This document shows, in pieces, positions 25,126 to 36,430 of a stretch of 64,000 nucleotides of DNA; position 1 is the first letter of the stretch, and each line of letters starts with the position of its first letter. The stretch comes from Amaurobius ferox (Eukaryota; Arthropoda; Arachnida; Araneae; Amaurobiidae). A program made the translations under genes and the position numbers. The stretch is from positions 76,545,104-76,609,103 of the forward strand of contig OX578137.1 in the NCBI GenBank assembly GCA_951213105.1, read 5' to 3'. The notes under the pieces are model-generated. The model ran no database searches, was not told the DNA's origin, and saw only the letters and a program-made list of their open reading frames with translations.

Positions 25126-27435
25126 CAGTGACCGCCGGTTATAAGATTCAGTGGTTATAAGAAACAGCCGTTTATAAGACCCAAAACGACAGAAACAAAT
25201 ACAAACTTCATTTTAACATTAAAATTGTGTCGCTTATAAGAAACACGATTCCGCTTATAAGAAACAGTTTTCTACAGAAAATTTGTTGATTTCCTTGCGA
25301 CGCGGGTGTAAAAAAGAAAAAAATCCATTTGTTTAAGGTTAACTGAAGGACGAGTTGTTATTTCTTGTCTCTGGGCGTACGGGGAGGGGGTGGGAGTTTG
25401 CTATGTAACAAAGGATGACAGAGAATTTCTCTGTAGAAAGGCTTAGGGGGAACAACCCCAAACCAGTAAGAAACGAGTTTTAATCTTTTGGCAGTTAAGG
25501 AAACATACTGATAAGGAAAGGCATCTCTGCTTATGCACTCAAATAAGATTCGTACAGCTTTAGTTAGTCATTTTATGTTTTGCTAGTGGAAGCATGTCGC
25601 AAAAGAGAAAAACCCTTACTTTGCTTGAAAAGCAAAGTTTACTTAAAAAGTATGATTCTCTACCTCTGTGTAGTCAAAGAGAAGCTGCTTCTGCATTAGA
25701 AATTCCGCACTCAACATTATGTAAAATCCTGAAAGGCAGAAATGAAATTTTGACGCCAAATTGTAATCTTCAAAGAAAACGGAAACGAGAAGGAAAGGCA
25801 GCTGCTATAGAGGAAGCACTCTTACAATGGTTTTCTAACGCCAGATTAAAGAACGCTCCTATCAGTAGGGCAATTTTACTGAAAAAAGCAGAAAATTTTG
25901 CGGAAAAATTAGGAGAAAAAGAGTTCCGTGCGACTGATGGTTGGTTAAGCCGCTGGAAAGAACGAAATAACATTGTGTACAAAAAAAATTATGGAGAGAA
26001 GCAGGACGCGGACTCCGAGTCGGCATCTTCATGGATTACGCAAAGCTTACCACCTCTATTAGAAAAATACGCTCCTCATCAAATTTTTAACACTGACGAG
26101 ACTGGGCTCTATTTTAGAGCGATGCCCGAGTATACAATGATGTTCAAAAATGATCTATCCTCCGTTGGAAAAAAACAAAAAGATCGAGTTACAGTTCTGT
26201 TAACAACAAATATGACGGGAACTGTAAAAAAGAGCCCTTTAGTTATTGGCAAAAGCAAACGTCCGCGCTGTTTAAGTGGAATAAAAAAATTGCCAGTGAT
26301 CTACGAAAATTCAAAGAATGCCTGGATGACAAGTAGAATTTTTGAAGACTTTTTGTTAAAGTGGGACAGGGAACTGATGGGAAGAGAAAAAATTCTTTTA
26401 ATCCTTGACAACTGTTCGGCTCATCCTGTAGTACAGCTGACAAACATTGAACTTTGTTTTTTGCCACCCAATACAACTTCCATCATACAGCCTCTTGACC
26501 AAGGAATTATTAAAGCATTTAAAACCCTGTATCGGTCAAATTTGCGACAGAAAATAGTAGATGCAATTGATGAAGAGAAAGGATCGGCTTGCGAAATAAG
26601 CAAGAAAATAACCTTGCTTGATGCTATCCATATGATCGCAGGCGCATGGAAAAATGTTTCTGACATATGCATTTTTAATTGCTTCCGTAAAGCAGGATTT
26701 TTGAAAAATAATGTTGACATACCAGCAGAAGATGTAGAAGAATTAGAAGCACATTTCGAAGAATGGATTCACATCGATGAAAATTTACAAACATCTGAAG
26801 AAAAAAGTGATGATGACATAGTGGCGGAAATTCAGAATGTTTGCAATGAAGAAGAAAATGAAGACGACGTTCCACAAGAAGAAAATTTTCCTACAGCCAA
26901 ACAGTCGCGAGAAGCCCTAACTATAATTAGAAAAACTCTTGAACATAGAGGGGCATCAGAAAAAGTTTATGGACTATTTTATGATTTAGAAATGGATGTA
27001 CGTAAACTAATCACAGACTCATTAGCACAAACAACACTGGATAAATTTTTTGCTGTTCCTCAGTAATAGATTACGGTATGTATGAAAATGTACTATGCTC
27101 TTATACATAAATGAACGACCTATGAGTTTTACTTTTTATTCTTATTTAATTACATACTAGTATATGCATACATATAGATAATATTTTAAGTTGTAAGGCT
27201 TAATTCGTAAAATAAGAAATATTTTTGAATGCAAAACTCAATTTACAAATGTATTATGTATGTACTAATATTTTACTTATATACATTTATCTTTTAAATT
27301 CTGTAAAATTGTGTTCAATAGTTAGTATTTACAATGGAAGAACGATATTTAAAAAATTTCCGGATTTAAGAAACAACTGCTTATAAGAAACAAAACGAGC
27401 GAAACGAACGTGTTTCTTATAAGCGGCGGTCACTG
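25126..27435 (+). mobile_element. Complete Tigger/pogo DNA transposon
   Basis: This 2310-bp element starts CAGTGACCGCCG and ends CGGCGGTCACTG, flanked on both sides by TA (25124-25125, 27436-27437), the pogo/Tigger target. The motif TTATAAGAAACA and close variants recur several times in the first 160 bases and the last 75 bases, in both orientations; these are probably transposase-binding sites. The only gene is the intact transposase at 25594-27066. Both ends and the ORF look undamaged, which suggests a recent insertion. Confidence 0.92.
25594..27066 (+). CDS. Tigger/pogo transposase, intact, 490 aa
   Basis: A single uninterrupted frame. Residues 1-50 form a CENP-B-type N-terminal helix-turn-helix ('SQREAASALEIPHSTL'). 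Residues about 68-130 form the second CENP-B/Tc5-type DNA-binding helix-turn-helix, ending in 'GWLSRWKERNNI'. Residues about 155-370 are the DDE_1 catalytic domain with D168 in 'NTDETGL', D272 in 'LILDNCSAH' and D302 in 'QPLDQGIIKAF', a DD29D spacing typical of Tigger. An acidic tail (about 375-430) follows. The start is the first ATG of the frame, with purine-rich context (AGCATGT). It would cut and paste its own element and related MITEs. Length and complete triad suggest it may still be active. Confidence 0.93.
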   Translation: MSQKRKTLTLLEKQSLLKKYDSLPLCSQREAASALEIPHSTLCKILKGRNEILTPNCNLQRKRKREGKAAAIEEALLQWFSNARLKNAPISRAILLKKAENFAEKLGEKEFRATDGWLSRWKERNNIVYKKNYGEKQDADSESASSWITQSLPPLLEKYAPHQIFNTDETGLYFRAMPEYTMMFKNDLSSVGKKQKDRVTVLLTTNMTGTVKKSPLVIGKSKRPRCLSGIKKLPVIYENSKNAWMTSRIFEDFLLKWDRELMGREKILLILDNCSAHPVVQLTNIELCFLPPNTTSIIQPLDQGIIKAFKTLYRSNLRQKIVDAIDEEKGSACEISKKITLLDAIHMIAGAWKNVSDICIFNCFRKAGFLKNNVDIPAEDVEELEAHFEEWIHIDENLQTSEEKSDDDIVAEIQNVCNEEENEDDVPQEENFPTAKQSREALTIIRKTLEHRGASEKVYGLFYDLEMDVRKLITDSLAQTTLDKFFAVPQ

Positions 27436-27437
27436 TA

Positions 27438-28730
27438 TATGCTAATTTTTATTTAAAAGGGAATGACATTTCTATAGACGCTAACTTGCGTTATTCTCGT
27501 GATATTACACCTATTTTTATTTTCTTATACGTAGTGTTTTCACGAAATTTTTCTAGTGATTCCAATATATGTTTCAGGACCTTCTGAACACGTTTTCACT
27601 CGTTTTTGAGTGATGCCCGTCTGTCTGTATCTATGGTCGATTTTTTGGGGGACATGTTAGCTGCCACAAATATTATGGGTTTTTCTTATTCAGAAAATTC
27701 ACTGATTCAGCCCCATTGGTTATACATGTGATGTACACATTCTCACCTATTTTTTCTTGAGAACCATCCCGGGCTCTACCCTATGCGGGCAGTAGTGAAC
27801 TTCTTTCACGATTTTTAGAATGGGAAGGCGAATGAAATTTTAGAGGAGAGGGGGGGAGGGCAAATTTTCTATTTGTCCTATATAAATATATCTAAATATT
27901 ATGTCACATACATAGAAACTAGGTTAACATAAAATGTCTCCGGGAGTGCGAATACTCGACCCCATCCGAGGTATGCCTGAAAGAAACACTGGTAATGAAA
28001 CAGCTAGGAAAAGGCGTCAAACATGTTTAGGTTTCATAGTTGGAAAAACCCTATGTGTCTGTCCACTTAAAGTGTCTTTAATTAGACAAGTGATTTATGA
28101 CGTTCCGAAAGAGGGAGGGTTACTGCTCTACTTTTTCCCTTCTTTGCGAATAGTGAGGCCCGAGGGAAAAGGTGATTCTTCAGTAGGGTAAAACAATTAC
28201 ATAAAAAAAAAAAAAGTAGTAAATATCATTCAATATATCACTGTCCATATGCAATATTATGCGAAAAATCTGTTAACATCATTCTTGTGAATCTGACACT
28301 AAAATAACTTATTTTTAAAATTAACTTGCTTATATTTTAATGTGAATAACATCTATACTTAGCGCATATTAGCTGTGTGAATAAGATCTATGCTTAGATC
28401 TGTGGCGGAAATCGAAGCGTTAGGAAAAATGTAAACGCTTTGGACGCATATACTGCCGAACCCAATAAATAGAAATGTAAATATTTTTTCTTGTTCTAGA
28501 TTAAAAATATATAAAAAAAATTTCATTAATTTAATATTTTGAACTTGTTTTTTGAAAAAACTTTAAAAAGTTATCTGTCTGAGCGAGATCTTTTTATATT
28601 TTTCTTACTTTCACTTGAAATGTCTTTGAAACTATGACAGATAGATATAAATAAAGGACAAAAATATGCAGCAAGAAATTGCATCAGAAATAGCATAAGA
28701 AAATAAATAAATAAATTATTGGATTTAATA

Positions 28731-28734
<4 letters not shown>
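27438..28734. other. Intergenic sequence with a family-1 fragment
   Basis: At about 28220-28300 there is a short minus-strand fragment resembling family 1 ('CCATATGCAATATTATGC' followed by 'GTTAACATCATTCTTGTGAA'). Degenerate sequence around 27540-27660 is reminiscent of the same type of repeat but I cannot align it by eye. An open frame at 27934-28191 has no recognisable homology. Otherwise nothing identified. Confidence 0.35.
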
Positions 28735-28772
<38 letters not shown>

Positions 28773-28975
28773 GTTTGAAAATTCAATGATAGAATAGAGA
28801 GAAGTTGCAACTCATAAAACTCTAACTTTAAAATATGCCTACATAATAAAAATAATTATTAAATAGAGAATCATCGATTAAATGGGAAAAAGGAAATGCA
28901 CATTTCTAGTCATCAAGCTGAAGATTATCAACAAATATCAATGGAATATATATATGTGTGTGTGTGTATATACAC
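28735..28975 (-). repeat. Second copy of repeat R3 flanked by microsatellites
   Basis: 28771-28950 is the reverse complement of 1533-1706. An (AT)n array (28735-28769) lies on one side and a TATATATGTGTGTGTGTGTATATA tract in two parts (about 28951-28975) on the other. Confidence 0.55.
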
Positions 28976-29700
28976 TATTATGAAATAATAATAATTGTAA
29001 TAATAATTCAAAGATTTCTAACGCAATATGCTTGAATTATTAGATTTATTAGAGAAATAATGTAACTTATATTTCTTTAGAATGTATCTATAGACATAAC
29101 TCAAATTTGTAAATTTTATTTGAAATTCGGATATGTTTTAGATGACGTATCATTGGATATAGCAGACACAGAGAAAAATAATTCGTGTCAAAAGTAATAA
29201 TCTTAGTTACTTGCTCCAACGCTTCAAAAAACATTAAAAAGTATCTGGCCATTTCATAAAAAGCAGTTCCATTTGAGGAAATATATTTGAACGTCTGTTT
29301 GTGCTACGATTATTGCTTCATGGGTAGGATAATTTCATTTCGACCGCTCTCATCAACGATGTCCGTTTTAGAACAATAAAACACACATGCAAATTTTTTC
29401 AAAATCGGATTTTTAAAAAAATCATTTACTGTTATAATAATCTATAGTATAGCAGTATGGGGAGTAGAACACATGCAATTTTTACCCAACCGAACTAAGC
29501 AGCGAACTCGGTCTGTAAAACAATTACACAGCTGGAAGCAATTGACGTCTAATACAAATATAAGAAACTTAGTCCTTTTATTTATTTAATTCAGTATTAA
29601 ATATCATTCACATCAGTGGTGCGTCACATTTTCGTTGGTGCGATCCCATTCAAGCATTATTTTATTTAGGAGACTCCAAGTCAACCTATGTAAATAAAAA
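28976..29700. other. Spacer, nothing recognised
   Basis: AT-rich sequence without gene, RNA or shared repeat that I can identify; it ends in an A run at the 5' boundary of the next element. Confidence 0.35.
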
Positions 29701-30878
29701 TCTGATGTGAGCAGCACATGACTTTCCCTGCAGATTCAAATTCATTTTGTAATTTTGTATTCCATTATGCATTAAATTAAGTTCAATTGCCGAGAATAAT
29801 ATGGATAATTTTCTGATATTATATCCAATTCGTTTTTTTTTTCATTGCATCTTCGTTTCTTTTGCCAACTTAATTCACTTTAAATTCTTCAGGTCCTTAA
29901 AATTCCAAAAACTACAATATCTCGAGAACGGTTTATCCTACAGTCATGCGGTCAGATTTATTCTCTTAATTGTCAAATATTATATGTAGAACAAGTATAT
30001 AATTAATATATTTCATCAATTTTAGTCATTTATTTCAGAGTTTCACTATCTTGCACAGGTAGTATTTTATTTTAGATGGAAAATATTAGATTTGTGAGTC
30101 ATTTCGCTAAAAAAAAAAAAGGCAAATTCTTTTTTTTCGAATCGTATCAAAATCTAACCCTGATCACAGTATCCTACGAGCGACTTATCTACCAAATTTT
30201 GTGTAATTTGATCAATTAGTTTGTCAGCAAGAGTGGATACAATTTTTGCGGGCCATTTCGCAATAAAGGCAGGTTCATTTATTTCGAATCGTACCAAAAT
30301 CTAATCAGCACCAGGGACGCCCACGAGTGACTTATCTATCAAATTTTATGAAATTTAGTCGATTAGTTGAATTAGCGTAGATACATCCAATTTTTACGGG
30401 CTTTCTGTAAAAAAATGCGAGATCTTCTTTTTCGAATAGTATTAAAACCACCAGCACCAGGGTGACCCACAAGTGACTTATCTACCAAATTTTGTAAAAT
30501 TTGATCAATTACTTTTTCAGTTAGAGTGGATGCAGGCAATTTTTGCGGGCCATTTCGCAAAAAGAGGCAGGTTGTTTTATCCGGAATCGTGCCAAAAACT
30601 AATCAGCACCAGGGTCACACACAAGTGACTAACCTACCAAATTTTATGAAATTCGGTCCATTAATGTTTGAGTTAGAATGGATACATACATTGCACAGAC
30701 AGACAGATAGACACACACACAGACGTCACGCTAAAAAAGTGTTTTCGTGTTCTAGAGGTCCCGAAACGTGTAGATCCGTCGAAAACTTCAGTTACGATTT
30801 TCGACATAATTCAATACTTTCCCTACATTACTATGTGTATTCAATACATTACTATGTGTATTGCAGGGAAAGTAAAAA
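29701..30878 (+). mobile_element. Helentron-like family-2 element, copy 1 of a head-to-tail pair
   Basis: 5' end TCTGATGTGAGCAGCACATG then ACTTTCCCTGCAG. 3' end: an ACTTTCCCTACA...TGCAGGGAAAGT hairpin (about 30826-30873). The core is four imperfect tandem units of about 150 bp starting near 30101, 30255, 30401 and 30552; each runs from 'CATTTCGCAAAAAAGGC' through 'ACTTATCTACCAAATTTT' to 'TTAGAGTGGATACA'. A (CA/GACA) tract follows. No coding capacity. Its termini resemble family 1 but with changed bases in the pairing motif. It is followed immediately by copy 2. Confidence 0.7.
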
Positions 30879-31654
30879 TCTGATGTAGGCAGCACATGAT
30901 TTTCCTTGCAAACTCAAATTAATATTTTCTTTATTTCCTTAATAATTCTTTAGATTGAGTTTAATTGCACAAAATAACAATAAATTTGCATTTTTTTATT
31001 CATGTTTTGTTTTTATTTGGCAATTGGGCATTTTTCTAAAAAATTCAAGAAATCTGAAATATCTTGAGGACGGTTAATCTTAAAGTATAATAGAGTGTGT
31101 TATATTCTTTCCTCATCAAAACTTGCCTTATAAAATAAGAATTTAATTGATACATTTAAGCATACGTAGTCTTTTTTTTTTTTAATTTCGGCAATTTTTG
31201 CGGGCCATTTTGTAAAAAAAAGGCAGGTTGTTCTTTTCCGAATGGTACCATAATCTAATCAGCACCAAAGTTTCCTACAAGTAACTTATCTACCAAATTT
31301 TCTAAAATTTGGTCAATTAGTATTTTAGCTACAGTGGATACATGAAATTTTTGCAGGCCATTTCGCAAAAAAAGGCGGGTTCTAATTTTACGAATCGTAC
31401 CAAAAACTAATCAGCACCAGGGTCATACCCAAGTGACTGACCTACCAAATATTATGAAATTTGGTCCATTAGTTTTTGAGTTAGAGTGGATACATTTATT
31501 GCACAGACAGACACACACACAGATGTCACACAAAAAAGTTTTTTCGTATTCTAGAGGTCTCGAAACGTGTATTTCCGTCGAAAACTCGAGTTGTGATTTT
31601 CGGCATGATTCCAATACTTTCTCTATTCACTACCATGTATTGCAGGGAAAGTAA
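30879..31654 (+). mobile_element. Helentron-like family-2 element, copy 2
   Basis: It starts TCTGATGTAGGCAGCACATG with no more than an A run separating it from the 3' hairpin of copy 1. It has two core units (about 31206-31359 and 31360-31500), a CAGACAGACACACACACAG tract and a 3' end TGCAGGGAAAGT (31641-31652). Its 5' motif has mutated to ATTTTCCTTGCA. Same orientation as copy 1, so the two form a head-to-tail tandem. Confidence 0.68.
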
Positions 31655-32130
31655 AAGGGATTAAAAATTATAATTAAATATATATTTTTAAAAGTATTTA
31701 TTTTGCATTCGCCAATATTAGTAAATTTTAGCAATTTAAAGTAAATGCTTCGTCTAGCTAGAAATAGTAGAATTTATTGAAACAAGAAAATGCTGTTAAT
31801 AAAAATTTGCACTTGTTTGAACAGTCCTAATGGGAAAGTTGAGCTTAAATCTATATATTTATATATTGAAACAAAAATCGAATGTTATTAATAGAAAAAA
31901 AAATTACATACAATATTTGACAGTCCAAATGAGAAATTTGAGTTTAAAAGCTCTCCATTTTTCGATTTATATTTGAGATCGTTTCTCTGAGATCATCTAA
32001 CTTCTAGTTTATCTAAAAATGTACGGTTTTTATAATGATGAAAGCAAAAAAAGCAGTTTCACATAAGTATGTTGACGCAAACGGATGTAAATATTACCGT
32101 GCTTTTTTAACTAATACATAAATAGGTGTT
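31655..32130. other. Spacer, nothing recognised
   Basis: AT-rich sequence. Two diverged repeats of a segment containing 'GAAACAAGAAAATGCTGTTAATA' (split near 31779) and 'GAAACAAAAATCGAATGTTA' (31868) are visible; no gene seen. Confidence 0.35.
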
Positions 32131-32850
32131 TACTAGCCGAATACCCGTTGTAAATCAACGGTCTCACAATAAGCAACCCCGATTAACGTACATTTTTTAA
32201 TAATTCACGTATCGCATTTATTCGGAAAATCGAAAATTTTGGTGTGAGGAACCCTCTGACGAAGGAAATATTGGAAGCCTGAAATTGCCCACTTTCTTCC
32301 TTTCGAACTATCTACCCGTACATCATATTTTAAGTTTATATCTCATACTGAAGCATGCAAATGTTATCATTTCACCTTTCGAATATTTTATGTGAATCAC
32401 CCGTTTAAATGAACATTTATGAAAAATTCTATTCGCCTTGGGTTTATATTAAATTATTAGCCCATAAATCAAATTTTAATGTAGGCGTTTATCATTTATT
32501 AGGTAAATCGGACATTTTGGTGTGTGACACCCCCTAAAGTAACAAATACTGGAAATCTGAAATTGCACACTTTCTTCCTTTCGAACGGTTTACCCATACA
32601 CTAAATTTGAAGTCTCTATCTCATTGCAAAGTATGCTTTCCAATCATTCCACTTTTCTAACATGTTGGTGTGGAGCAGCCCTCTACACAAAATTTTTGAA
32701 AAATTCGATTTTTTAGGTGATTTTATCGAACGATCGACCCGTGTACCAAATTGCAAGTCTCTATGTATTCGGAAAGTGCCTAAAAAAAGCATGACGGACA
32801 AACAGAAGGACAGTTGGCAATTGGTATATATAGATAGATAGATTATGAAC
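32131..32850 (+). repeat. Dispersed repeat with internal duplication and GATA tail
   Basis: It begins near 'ACTAGCCGAATACCCGTTGT' and ends 'GACAGTTGGCAATTGGTATA' followed by TATAGATAGATAGATT. Two internal copies of a unit around 'CACTTTCTTCCTTTCGAAC' lie at about 32289 and 32569, each preceded by 'TTTTGGTGTG' about 50 bases upstream. The ACTAG start and (GATA)n-like tail are seen in several invertebrate interspersed repeats. I cannot assign the class. Confidence 0.45.
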
Positions 32851-34415
32851 GGACAACCAAAATTTAAGTAGCGTCACAAAGTACCTTCTCGTCAATACAC
32901 AGTCCACGAGAGCATTTATTTATTTATGAACGCACATCTATGTATTACTGCTTTCTTCATTCTGTTGAGGAGGGCAAAGGATGAAATGCATAGTGGGTAG
33001 GGATGCCTGAACCTTATAAACAGTTTATATGAAAAAAAGTCAATAACATGTTTTAAATAGGGGCACACTTGCTGCGTAGGAATCCCAAATTATGTCAAAA
33101 TTATGTCTGAATATGAGCAAAAACACAAACAGAGGCTTAGGATTACAAAGGCTGCATCGTACTTTTATCGTATTCTATCTGTCTTTCATAAAGATATTAA
33201 TAATAATTGTAAATAGTAAATCCATTCTAAAGTACATATTAGAAAGTGTAAAAACCAGATTATCTGCATTAAAAATACAACAAGTGCTTATTAATACATA
33301 TAGATAAAAATGAAAATCATTATTAACACTATAAAATAAAAATAAAAAAATAATAAAATATGTATTGAATAGAGAATCGATTACAGAAATTAGGCAAGGC
33401 CTTCCGCCTTCCACCGATTCCTTACATCTATCTCCTGGCAAAATGCTCTGTTAGTTGATACAAGTATAACGAAATGCGTAATAAAAGAAAATATAACCAT
33501 AAGTATCAGGTAGTAAATAAAAGGGAAAAATTGGAAAATTATTAAAATTCTATAGTGATTTAGACATGACAAAATGCATGAATAACTCTGTGTTACCCTA
33601 AACTTTTTACTATACTGCTAACCAAATATAATGGATAAAAGTATAATTTACTAGTTTGAATAAGGTTGTTATATGTAATTGATGAAACTTTTTATCTGAT
33701 AATCTGTAAATTCGAGACAATTGATTTACTGTTTCTCTTCAATAATTCTATTATAATTCATCTTTATTACATATAAATATCATCTTATTTATGTACTGCA
33801 CTAGCGCAGTAAGTAGATGTATTTTTAATTGTACCGTTTTTTAATACATATATATATATATATATAACTAATATGGAAATTTAAAAACGATATGCACTAA
33901 CAACCGTAATGACTAACAACCCACCTCTAGCACAGATGTTAAGATAAAGTTTTGAGCTACGTATAGATAAATACAATATGGAAAATATTTATGGGTGCTT
34001 TTGTCTATATTTGCCCGGTATGGCAATTATAGACAATTGCTTAGGGCGGCCGTGTGGTGCCCGGTATGGGCAATTATAGGCAATTGCTTAGAGCGGCCGT
34101 GTGGAAATAAAATCAGGTGTAGTGAAAATGACTTTTGAAGGCGCCTATCCATAATAAAAGAAATTCGAATTTTAACCAATTTTGTGAGAAAACATTTATA
34201 TAAATGAAATTAAGGTAATTTAGATAATTGAAAGTAAAATCTTTTAAGTTGCCTTAGTGATCTGTAATCTGGTAAATTCAATGGTTCAGGGCCGTAGCCA
34301 CAGATGAAATTAAAGATGAACTAGAGTGAAATTCATGGGTGCTCAATGAATCATTATCTTTTATAAACCATAATAGTTACTATTATATATTTCAATACAT
34401 ACAAACTATTAACAA
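32851..34415. other. Intergenic; 46-bp tandem duplication at 34013-34104
   Basis: Two nearly identical 46-bp units starting GCCCGGTATGG at 34013 and 34059, each ending GCGGCCGTGTGG and containing 'CAATTATAGRCAATTGCTTA'. A possible hAT terminus, 'CAGGGCCGTAGCCACAG', occurs at 34287 without a recognised partner. The rest is AT-rich and unassigned. Confidence 0.5.
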
Positions 34416-34699
34416 ATCCCTTCCGGACTTTATCGGCATTTCAAGTTTTGCGATGTCATACTTTTTCACATAGTTTTCATGAAGAATCTGTCAGGATGTG
34501 TATGTGATGCTATTTATAAATTGTTGAAATTCCCTTTAGACATAACAGTTTTTTAATAACTTATGATTAAATTAATATCCGAAAACAATGGTTTAAATAA
34601 TTATTATTTGTATAATGTGTTTTGTATGTTTTTGAGTCCTAAGTGTAATGTTGTGTGTACTTTTTAAGCATTCCATATTTTGTATTCTTATGTGAATAA

Positions 34700-34875
34700 A
34701 GTGAACAACCCAAACCATATTTTGTTGCAGACTTCACATATAGCATATTTGTTATGTGGCATGCAAATTTGGGAATCTTATACACTTCCGTAATTTTTTT
34801 ATTACACAATTTATTTTGGCATTTATATTAGCATCTATTAACTTCAACACAGAGTCCTCGTCCAAACTATGAAGG
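34700..34875 (-). pseudogene. Copy-A version of the 75-aa ORF, frameshifted
   Basis: It corresponds to the identical 75-codon frames at 50754-50981 (B) and 52752-52979 (C). Here a T run is one base shorter (seven instead of eight, about 34794-34800), which shifts the frame; substitutions also alter residues near the N terminus. Function unknown and coding status doubtful. Confidence 0.3.
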
Positions 34876-35002
34876 TTGTGATAGTATATACAATTGAGAC
34901 TACTTAATACGATAGACTACTTGATACGACAGTTAACACGATATGCAGGCTGTAACTATATATTTGTTTGTTTCGTGCAAAATAGTAATAGTAGTTAAGA
35001 TG

Positions 35003-35806
35003 CAGTGGTGAATTAACATACGGGCGAATGCCAGGGACCTCATTTCAGAGGAGGGCCTCATTTTGTTCGAAAAATAAAAGTAAAAAATCTTTAAGAAAAA
35101 AAAATTTCTTAAAGATTTTTAATAGTGAAGAAGGAAATAAGGACGAACTTGAAAATGAATCCCAAAAAGTGGATTTAAAGTGTTTGTATTCGTATTTATG
35201 TGGAGAAAACATAATTCAAGCGTTTCCAAATGTTAAAATAGTACTTCATACTTATCTGTGTTTGATGATATCCTACGCTAGTGGGGAAAGGTCATTCTCT
35301 AAATTAAAACTAATCAGAAACAACTTAAGAAGCGTAAGGACTGAAAAGAGGCTAAATCATCTGTCAATTCTTAGCATTGAAAATGACCTTGTTGAAACGT
35401 TAAATTTTACATGTTATTGACACTTTGTTGCAGAGAAAGCCAGAAAACGTCCAATTTAAAGTACCCTAAGAAGTTTTAACTCTTTCCTTAGTATTGTGCT
35501 GTAGTATCAATATTTACCGCACAGTTTAAAAAAAAAAAAATATAATATTTAAACACTTGTGTCATTTAATATTTTCATAAAATATTATTATTCTCATTTT
35601 AATTTAATTTCTGTTCAAACTTTTGGGTGCAAATATTTCAAGTATGTTTATTAGATGAAAAGAAAAGCGTAGCAAGATTTGTATATAACGAGATTCAACG
35701 TGTTTATTTTTAAGTACTTTTCTTTTTTTTTCAAACTGGCTGTTAGGGGGAGGGGAGCTCTTCAGAAAAGATTGCCGGGGCCACATTCTCCCATGATTTG
35801 CCACTG
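35003..35806 (+). pseudogene. hAT fragment with C-terminal dimerisation domain (copy A)
   Basis: An open frame ending at 35420 contains the hAT dimerisation motif near residues 80-120 ('SYASGERSFSKLKLIRNNLR' followed by 'LNHLSILSIENDL'), as in ZMYM1-like transposases. Only this C-terminal part is present; the ATG at 35028 is incidental. Candidate termini are CAGTGGTGAATTAAC at 35003 and, as reverse complement, CAGTGGCAAATCATG at 35806. No clear 8-bp duplication is visible. The interval looks like an internally deleted hAT element. This copy has the best-preserved frame of the three. Confidence 0.65.
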
Positions 35807-36148
35807 TTAATATAAAATGTATGTTCTCTTCTATCCAGTGACTGAGTGCCAATACACTTTTGTGTAACAGGCGGTTTGTACTTACTCGCATTTTACGTGT
35901 ATATTCCGGGTATCTTGAAAATAGGGACTTGCAGATTTTGCAATTGTAAATCAATATTTGTTTAACAACATTTTGTCCATTACATCTGTAAGCAACATCT
36001 TAATCGTTGATATGTTATGTATATATTTATGTTAATTTTTTTACATAATTTTCTATAAATTTTACTGCAATTATTATTTTTTTTTTTTTTCGAGAAAAAA
36101 TGCCAAAAGAGTGAAGCACAGCTATTATATTTATATGATACTGGTATG

Positions 36149-36430
36149 TTGTTGAAACCCAGACCGTCCGACCTACCAGAAAGGTGTAAGGTAACTGTTT
36201 GGACGGTCGGGAAGTGCCACCCTATTTAGACCGGAACCCAGTGGGGGAGGCATCCACAGGGACCGTACCCTCCTTCCCCTACCACCAACCTCTCGGAAGG
36301 ACTTTCGGACCCACATGTTTAACGTGATCGTACTCCGCATGAACACGGCGGCAGTTTTGGCAGTGGCTGGAATCGAACCCGGGCCTACCGAGTGCAACTC
36401 CAGCGCGCTAACCAATGGGCTACCGCGCCC
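36149..36430 (-). mobile_element. SINE with tRNA-like head (copy A)
   Basis: Read on the minus strand, 36430-36359 is tRNA-like: GGGCGCGG start, A box TAGCCCATTGG, B box GGTTCGATTCC. A ~210-bp body follows ('GTGGGTCCGAAAGTCC' near 36310, 'CTGGGTTCCGGTC' near 36238) ending 'GGTCTGGGTTTCAACAAC'. The flanks carry a 15-bp duplication TATGATACTGGTATG (36134-36148 and 36479-36493). The 5' junction is complicated by a local duplication that repeats 'ACCGCGCCCTATGATAC'. The body is shared with the 5S-headed SINEs. Confidence 0.82.

Noticed and set aside
27934..28191. 85-codon frame downstream of the Tigger element
   Set aside because: No recognised homology, no neighbouring exons, and similar spurious frames occur by chance at this composition.
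36359..36430. A functional tRNA gene
   Set aside because: A and B boxes are present, but the 3' acceptor side does not pair and the sequence runs straight into the SINE body.
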